Shown: positions 15,405 to 18,097 of the stretch, piece after piece
Layout: every line of letters begins with the position of its first letter
How positions within the stretch are numbered: position 1 is the stretch's first letter
Source: Bdellovibrionales bacterium
Lineage (GTDB): Bacteria > Bdellovibrionota > Bdellovibrionia > Bdellovibrionales > UBA1609
Length of the DNA stretch: 18,097 nt
Assembly: GCA_020434645.1 (NCBI GenBank)
Contig: JAGRAK010000008.1
Coordinates: forward strand, 1-18,097
Direction of reading: 5' to 3'
The notes under the pieces: model-generated
The model's database searches: none
Told to the model about the DNA's origin: nothing
The model's input: the letters and a program-made list of their open reading frames with translations, nothing else
Made by a program: the position numbers and the translations under genes

Positions 15405-15483
15405 ATTCTTTGACGACAAGAACCCTTGCAGAAGCATTGCAGAGCGCCCCTGAACTGGCAGACGTTTTGCTCTCAATATAAGC

Positions 15484-15798
15484 ATGTGTGTTGTACGCTG
15501 CGTTAAATATCATGTTATTGTGGTCTTCGCTGTAGCAGGAGTATCCCTTGCCGCGCTCGCGAGCAGTACGCTCCCCGCGCCAGCGCCTAAAAAGGCTCAA
15601 GACTTCAACTATACAAATGGCGATGTGGGCTCAAATGCCCTTGGGCTTAGCGCCGCCGATGCGGCCGATATTGACGAAGAAAATATTGCTCTAGCCGTGC
15701 CGAAATTAAAACCAGCAGATATTGCAACTGACCCTGAGGCTACAGTCTTAGACGCTCAAAAAAACAGTGAGAAATGTTTGAACAGCTGTAGCGAATAA
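15484..15798 (+). CDS. small exported hypothetical protein
   Basis: The 104 residues begin with a basic segment (RCVKYH) and a hydrophobic core VIVVFAVAGVSLAALA with a likely signal peptidase site at ALA-SST near residue 26. The mature part is Ala/Pro/Asp-rich and low in complexity, and ends in EKCLNSCSE with two cysteines. No family is recognised. The start ATG lacks a clear Shine-Dalgarno. Its last 51 bases overlap, in antisense, the end of the small membrane-protein gene. The signal peptide and the coherent composition favour this frame over the Arg-rich opposite frame at 15382-15600. Confidence 0.55.
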   Translation: MCVVRCVKYHVIVVFAVAGVSLAALASSTLPAPAPKKAQDFNYTNGDVGSNALGLSAADAADIDEENIALAVPKLKPADIATDPEATVLDAQKNSEKCLNSCSE

Positions 15799-16023
15799 AA
15801 AAAGCGTAAGCAAACCCCAAGCCACAACCTTGTAATATTTCGAAATCTTGAGAGCTTGGTGCGAATACCCCTCAGTAAACCGAAGTAAATTTACATTTTC
15901 AGTAACAGCTGAGAGAAGCCCTCGAGAAGAAACTGAGAACGCGATTAGAGCTAAAAAAAATATGATAAGAGATCCCATACTCAAATTATCGGCATGTTCC
16001 TGTTTCAACTTGAGACGAGACAA
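15748..16023 (-). CDS. small two-helix membrane protein
   Basis: The 91 residues contain two hydrophobic stretches, GSLIIFFLALIAFSV (about 17-31) and VVAWGLLTLFLFATAVQTFLTVFL (about 67-90), with a polar loop between them. No family is recognised. The frame opens with TTG at 16023, without a convincing Shine-Dalgarno; an ATG at 15978 just before the first helix is an alternative, giving 76 residues. It follows the phasin-like gene after 31 bases on the same strand and is probably cotranscribed with it. The 3' end overlaps the convergent small exported gene by 51 bases. Confidence 0.6.
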   Translation of the reverse strand: MSRLKLKQEHADNLSMGSLIIFFLALIAFSVSSRGLLSAVTENVNLLRFTEGYSHQALKISKYYKVVAWGLLTLFLFATAVQTFLTVFLSV

Positions 16024-16054
16024 TGAATCTGACTTTAGTCTTAATATTTGATCA

Positions 16055-16369
16055 CTAAGAGTCTGTGCTCTTTTTCACCACATCAATTTCAGCTGAAATC
16101 CGAAACTTATGCTCTTCGACAAAGCGAGAGGCTTCACCAACAAAATCAATTTTTTGTACAATTTTGATGATTTCATTACCGACACGGTTCATGAGTTCAT
16201 CTTTAGACTTTTGTGCGCCCTGAAGCAGGGTATTGACGACGTCTTTAGGGAGCTTTAACTCACTCACATAACCTCGAATACTCTCTTCAGTCATAAATGC
16301 CGCGCCAATTCCGGCACTCACCAGTTTTTTTAATATATCAAAACCCTTTTGGTTTTCGTCACTTGCCAT
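16055..16369 (-). CDS. phasin-like small helical protein
   Basis: The 104 residues are almost all predicted amphipathic helix and have no signal peptide. The pattern is KKLVSAGIGAAFMTEESIRGYVSEL, shown here as KKLVSAGIGAAFM then TEESIRGYVSEL, followed by a helix rich in charged residues. It recalls the phasin-like superfamily, with its [K]LL-x-AGIGA-x-x-x-T-x-E opening and an E/K-rich helix. Such proteins coat polyhydroxyalkanoate granules in some bacteria but have unknown roles in many others. The ATG overlaps the SRPBCC gene by 11 bases, so the two are probably translationally coupled. No PHA synthase lies in the window, so granule binding is unproven. Confidence 0.75.
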   Translation of the reverse strand: MASDENQKGFDILKKLVSAGIGAAFMTEESIRGYVSELKLPKDVVNTLLQGAQKSKDELMNRVGNEIIKIVQKIDFVGEASRFVEEHKFRISAEIDVVKKSTDS

Positions 16370-16790
16370 AAAGCTCTTTCACTCTCTTATGATAAGAACT
16401 CACCATGTTTGGCAGATTCACATTCACCAAGGCTTTGGCAATCGGGCCTGGTACGAAAAGATTAAACTTAGCATCCACAAAATATGTGGCTCTTGTTTTA
16501 CCCGCCTCTTCGACAAGCTCCCAATAACCATTTGATACTTTAAATAAGTCACCCGATTCAAGCACCCACGAAATGCGGTGATTGGTTTCTTCAGTCATCC
16601 ATAGGCGGTACTTAAAATCTTTAATTACGTTCACAGTGTATTCGACTAGCTTGCGATTCCCATCAACCTTAAGGACTTTGCAGCTCTTCACTTCAGACAA
16701 AAATTCTGAATAGCGCTCGTAATCCGAAATGATTTTATAAAATTCTTCGACACTACAATTGAATAATTCGACGGTTTTTGCATCAGCCAT
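16359..16790 (-). CDS. SRPBCC/START-like protein (polyketide cyclase/COQ10-RatA type)
   Basis: The 143 residues fit one helix-grip domain. They open with VELFNCSVEEFYKIISDYERYSEFL, given here as CSVEEFYKIISDYERYSEFL, the N-terminal signature of the Coq10/RatA-like group (a-v-e-evfdlv-D-e-ypeFlp). Beta strands follow (SCKVLKV, LVEYTVNVI, YRLWM, ISWVLE, FKVSNGYWELVEE, TRATYFVDAKF), ending in a long C-terminal helix. The domain binds a hydrophobic ligand such as a lipid or quinone. RatA annotations for such proteins are often by homology only. The ATG at 16790 has GAGG four bases upstream, six bases after the stop of the secreted-protein gene, and the 3' end overlaps the phasin-like gene. Confidence 0.85.
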   Translation of the reverse strand: MADAKTVELFNCSVEEFYKIISDYERYSEFLSEVKSCKVLKVDGNRKLVEYTVNVIKDFKYRLWMTEETNHRISWVLESGDLFKVSNGYWELVEEAGKTRATYFVDAKFNLFVPGPIAKALVNVNLPNMVSSYHKRVKELYGK

Positions 16791-16796
16791 AGAGCC

Positions 16797-17546
16797 TCAG
16801 TCTATTCGAGAGAGCCGGGCTGGCGCAAGCAGCAAAAACATTTGCCCCAGACTCGACTTAAAGTCAGTAAAAATACCCTTAACATATTCACCATTCTCAG
16901 ATGAAAGCGTCGCGGCTTCGCCAAAAATACTAGCTTCACTTTGAAGAGGCGCAAAATAAGATTCAGGAACAAGTGCGCGCCGATCTCTTAATTGTGTCCA
17001 ATCGGTAACAAGCCCTTCTAATCGAATATTCATCTGAGAAAGAAAATCAGCCATCGTCGAAAGATAATCAGAATCATCCATTATGTATTGCTGCAATTTC
17101 TGAATTGCCTCTTCTCGATTTTTGCCATCTGGATAGCATGACTCTACAGCCATCTGAACGGCGACGACAAAATCGTCATGCCCGCTGCTCATCGCATAAA
17201 TATAATCAGAAGACAGGCTTAAGTTTTGAATACTCAGATTGAACTGATCCAAAGTGGCGTCATCCCATTTCGCTTCAGCCCCTTCATAAAAACTCATCTG
17301 CTCAAACCACGTCTCATATTCTGCAGAAGCTAAAAGCAAATACTGAGTGAGACTCTCGTTCTCTAAGACTATTTGAGACTCATAGTCTGCCAGAGTGGGC
17401 ATTAAATTTTCACATGTTAGCTGCGGAACATCCGGTATATCTCCTGATAACTCAGGCAATGGCGTAAGCTCGCCGGCAACACTTTTATGAACAGACAAAA
17501 TGATCAAGGCCGCCACAATAAAAACAAAACTAATTTTTTTAATCAT
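16797..17546 (-). CDS. secreted helical hypothetical protein
   Basis: The 249 residues begin with a signal peptide (MIKKISFVFIVAALIILSVH, likely cleavage after SVA at residue 24). The mature part is strongly helical, acidic, rich in Ser, Leu and Tyr, and has two cysteines (C45, C137) that could form a disulfide in the periplasm. I recognise no family. The ATG at 17546 has only a weak AGGT about 11 bases upstream. It is first in a four-gene minus-strand group with the SRPBCC, phasin-like and two-helix proteins, and is divergent from the lipoprotein gene. Confidence 0.75.
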   Translation of the reverse strand: MIKKISFVFIVAALIILSVHKSVAGELTPLPELSGDIPDVPQLTCENLMPTLADYESQIVLENESLTQYLLLASAEYETWFEQMSFYEGAEAKWDDATLDQFNLSIQNLSLSSDYIYAMSSGHDDFVVAVQMAVESCYPDGKNREEAIQKLQQYIMDDSDYLSTMADFLSQMNIRLEGLVTDWTQLRDRRALVPESYFAPLQSEASIFGEAATLSSENGEYVKGIFTDFKSSLGQMFLLLAPARLSRID

Positions 17547-17599
17547 ATAATGACACTACCTAAGTCCCACCCGCCGCTCAAGCCGACATTTGTCACTTT

Positions 17600-17629
17600 T
17601 TGAAATAATATAAACATTTGACTGATAAT
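17600..17629 (+). promoter_or_regulatory. candidate sigma70-type promoter for the lipoprotein gene
   Basis: TTGAAA (17600-17605, five of six) lies 18 bases from GATAAT (17624-17629, five of six). It sits in the 202-base divergent intergenic region. Transcription would start near 17636 and give a leader of about 110 bases, in which I see no clear structure. Confidence 0.4.
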
Positions 17630-17748
17630 TTCACACTCGATCAGACCATGTAAGTAGCTGATTTTACACAAATAAATTCATGCTCAGTCAAAATACCCAT
17701 TGGGCCAGGTCTTGCACTGTGATGAATGTAACTAGAGGAGCTCTATTT

Positions 17749-18097
17749 ATGAAACGATCGACACTACAACTCATTTTTATTTTACCACTAACTGCGGCAC
17801 TCGCTATCGCCTGCGCGCCAGATAAGAATAAAAAAGATCGCCTCACACGCATTAGTGGCCGTTCAAAAATCATCACTCAAAAACCACAGACACAAGCCGA
17901 TCAAAATAAAACAATCGCAACACCAGCGGAGACCGCAGGGGCAACTCCTGTTGCCGCTGAACCGACTGTCGCCACAGTTGTTGACGGAACAGAACTTTGC
18001 CGCATAACAGACGATCCGGCACTTGATGAGGCTTTTATCGAACAAGCTTTTTGCGATGGGATGGACGTCGATGTCGAAGCGGATGGCAAAATTATTT
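17749..18097 (+). CDS. lipoprotein, N-terminal part (runs off the window)
   Basis: The ATG at 17749 has AGGAG eight bases upstream and opens a frame that stays open to the window edge (116 codons). The N-terminus MKRSTLQLIFILPLTAALAIAC is a type II signal peptide; the lipobox AIAC puts the lipidated Cys at residue 22. A charged and then Ala/Pro/Thr-rich tether follows (about 25-80). A more structured part begins near GTELCRITDDPALDEAF, with FCDGMDVDVEADGK at the visible end. Two further Cys suggest an extracytoplasmic disulfide. No family is recognisable from this part. It is complete at the 5' end only. Confidence 0.8.
   Translation, partial: MKRSTLQLIFILPLTAALAIACAPDKNKKDRLTRISGRSKIITQKPQTQADQNKTIATPAETAGATPVAAEPTVATVVDGTELCRITDDPALDEAFIEQAFCDGMDVDVEADGKII

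Noticed and set aside
15382..15600. 72-codon minus-strand frame upstream of the repeat protein
   Set aside because: Its N-terminal half is Arg-rich as expected of an antisense shadow, it has no clear Shine-Dalgarno, and the opposite strand encodes a signal-peptide protein.
17547..17600. Minus-strand promoter TTGAGC-17-TAGTGT for the secreted helical protein
   Set aside because: The -10 matches only three of six and sits too close to the ATG; not strong enough to list.
1..18097. CRISPR array, insertion sequence, prophage or toxin-antitoxin pair
   Set aside because: No spaced direct repeats, transposase or integrase motifs or terminal inverted repeats were seen. The SRPBCC protein resembles RatA only at fold level and has no RatB partner.

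Overview
The window is tightly packed Gram-negative chromosomal DNA: signal peptides, a probable outer-membrane barrel and a lipoprotein sit beside a cdaA-cdaR-glmM (c-di-AMP / peptidoglycan precursor) block. That combination and the gene content suggest a member of the former delta-proteobacteria, most likely Bdellovibrionota. This assignment is an inference from layout and protein style, not from a marker gene. No stretch over 300 bases lacks a gene. I saw no rRNA, tRNA, CRISPR array, transposase or integrase.

Layout. (1) 1-120: the possible tail of a + strand gene, then a GC-rich hairpin terminator. (2) 198-5938, minus strand: a large signal-peptide/beta-barrel protein, then cysteine desulfurase, mnmA and mtaB with tiny gaps or overlaps. 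This is a sulfur-relay and tRNA-thiolation operon. (3) 6057-7247, plus strand: an unrecognised 396-residue protein with a T2SS-E/MshEN-like N-terminus. It is divergent from the barrel gene and convergent on tsaE. (4) 7244-15341, minus strand: one long gene string, transcribed in the order secreted Cys/Gly-Trp repeat protein, tilS, ftsH, cdaA, cdaR, glmM, nnrED, tsaE. (5) 15484-15798, plus strand: a small exported protein. (6) 15748-17546, minus strand: a secreted helical protein, an SRPBCC/START-like protein, a phasin-like helical protein and a small two-helix membrane protein. (7) 17749 to the end, plus strand: the start of a lipoprotein.

Functionally, four enzymes here act on or toward the tRNA anticodon loop (MnmA s2U34, MtaB ms2t6A37, TsaE for t6A37, TilS lysidine 34), with a cysteine desulfurase as likely sulfur donor. 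CdaA, its regulator CdaR and GlmM form the classic c-di-AMP / cell-wall module. FtsH and NnrED are quality-control functions.

The features most worth a second look are: a 26-bp-period tandem duplication at the cdaA/cdaR junction, which makes a nine-codon ORF with ATGA overlaps at both ends; a long inverted repeat that would bury the ftsH Shine-Dalgarno sequence; and a secreted protein made of six C-x4-C-x3-G-W repeats (one with a longer first gap) whose gene overlaps tilS.
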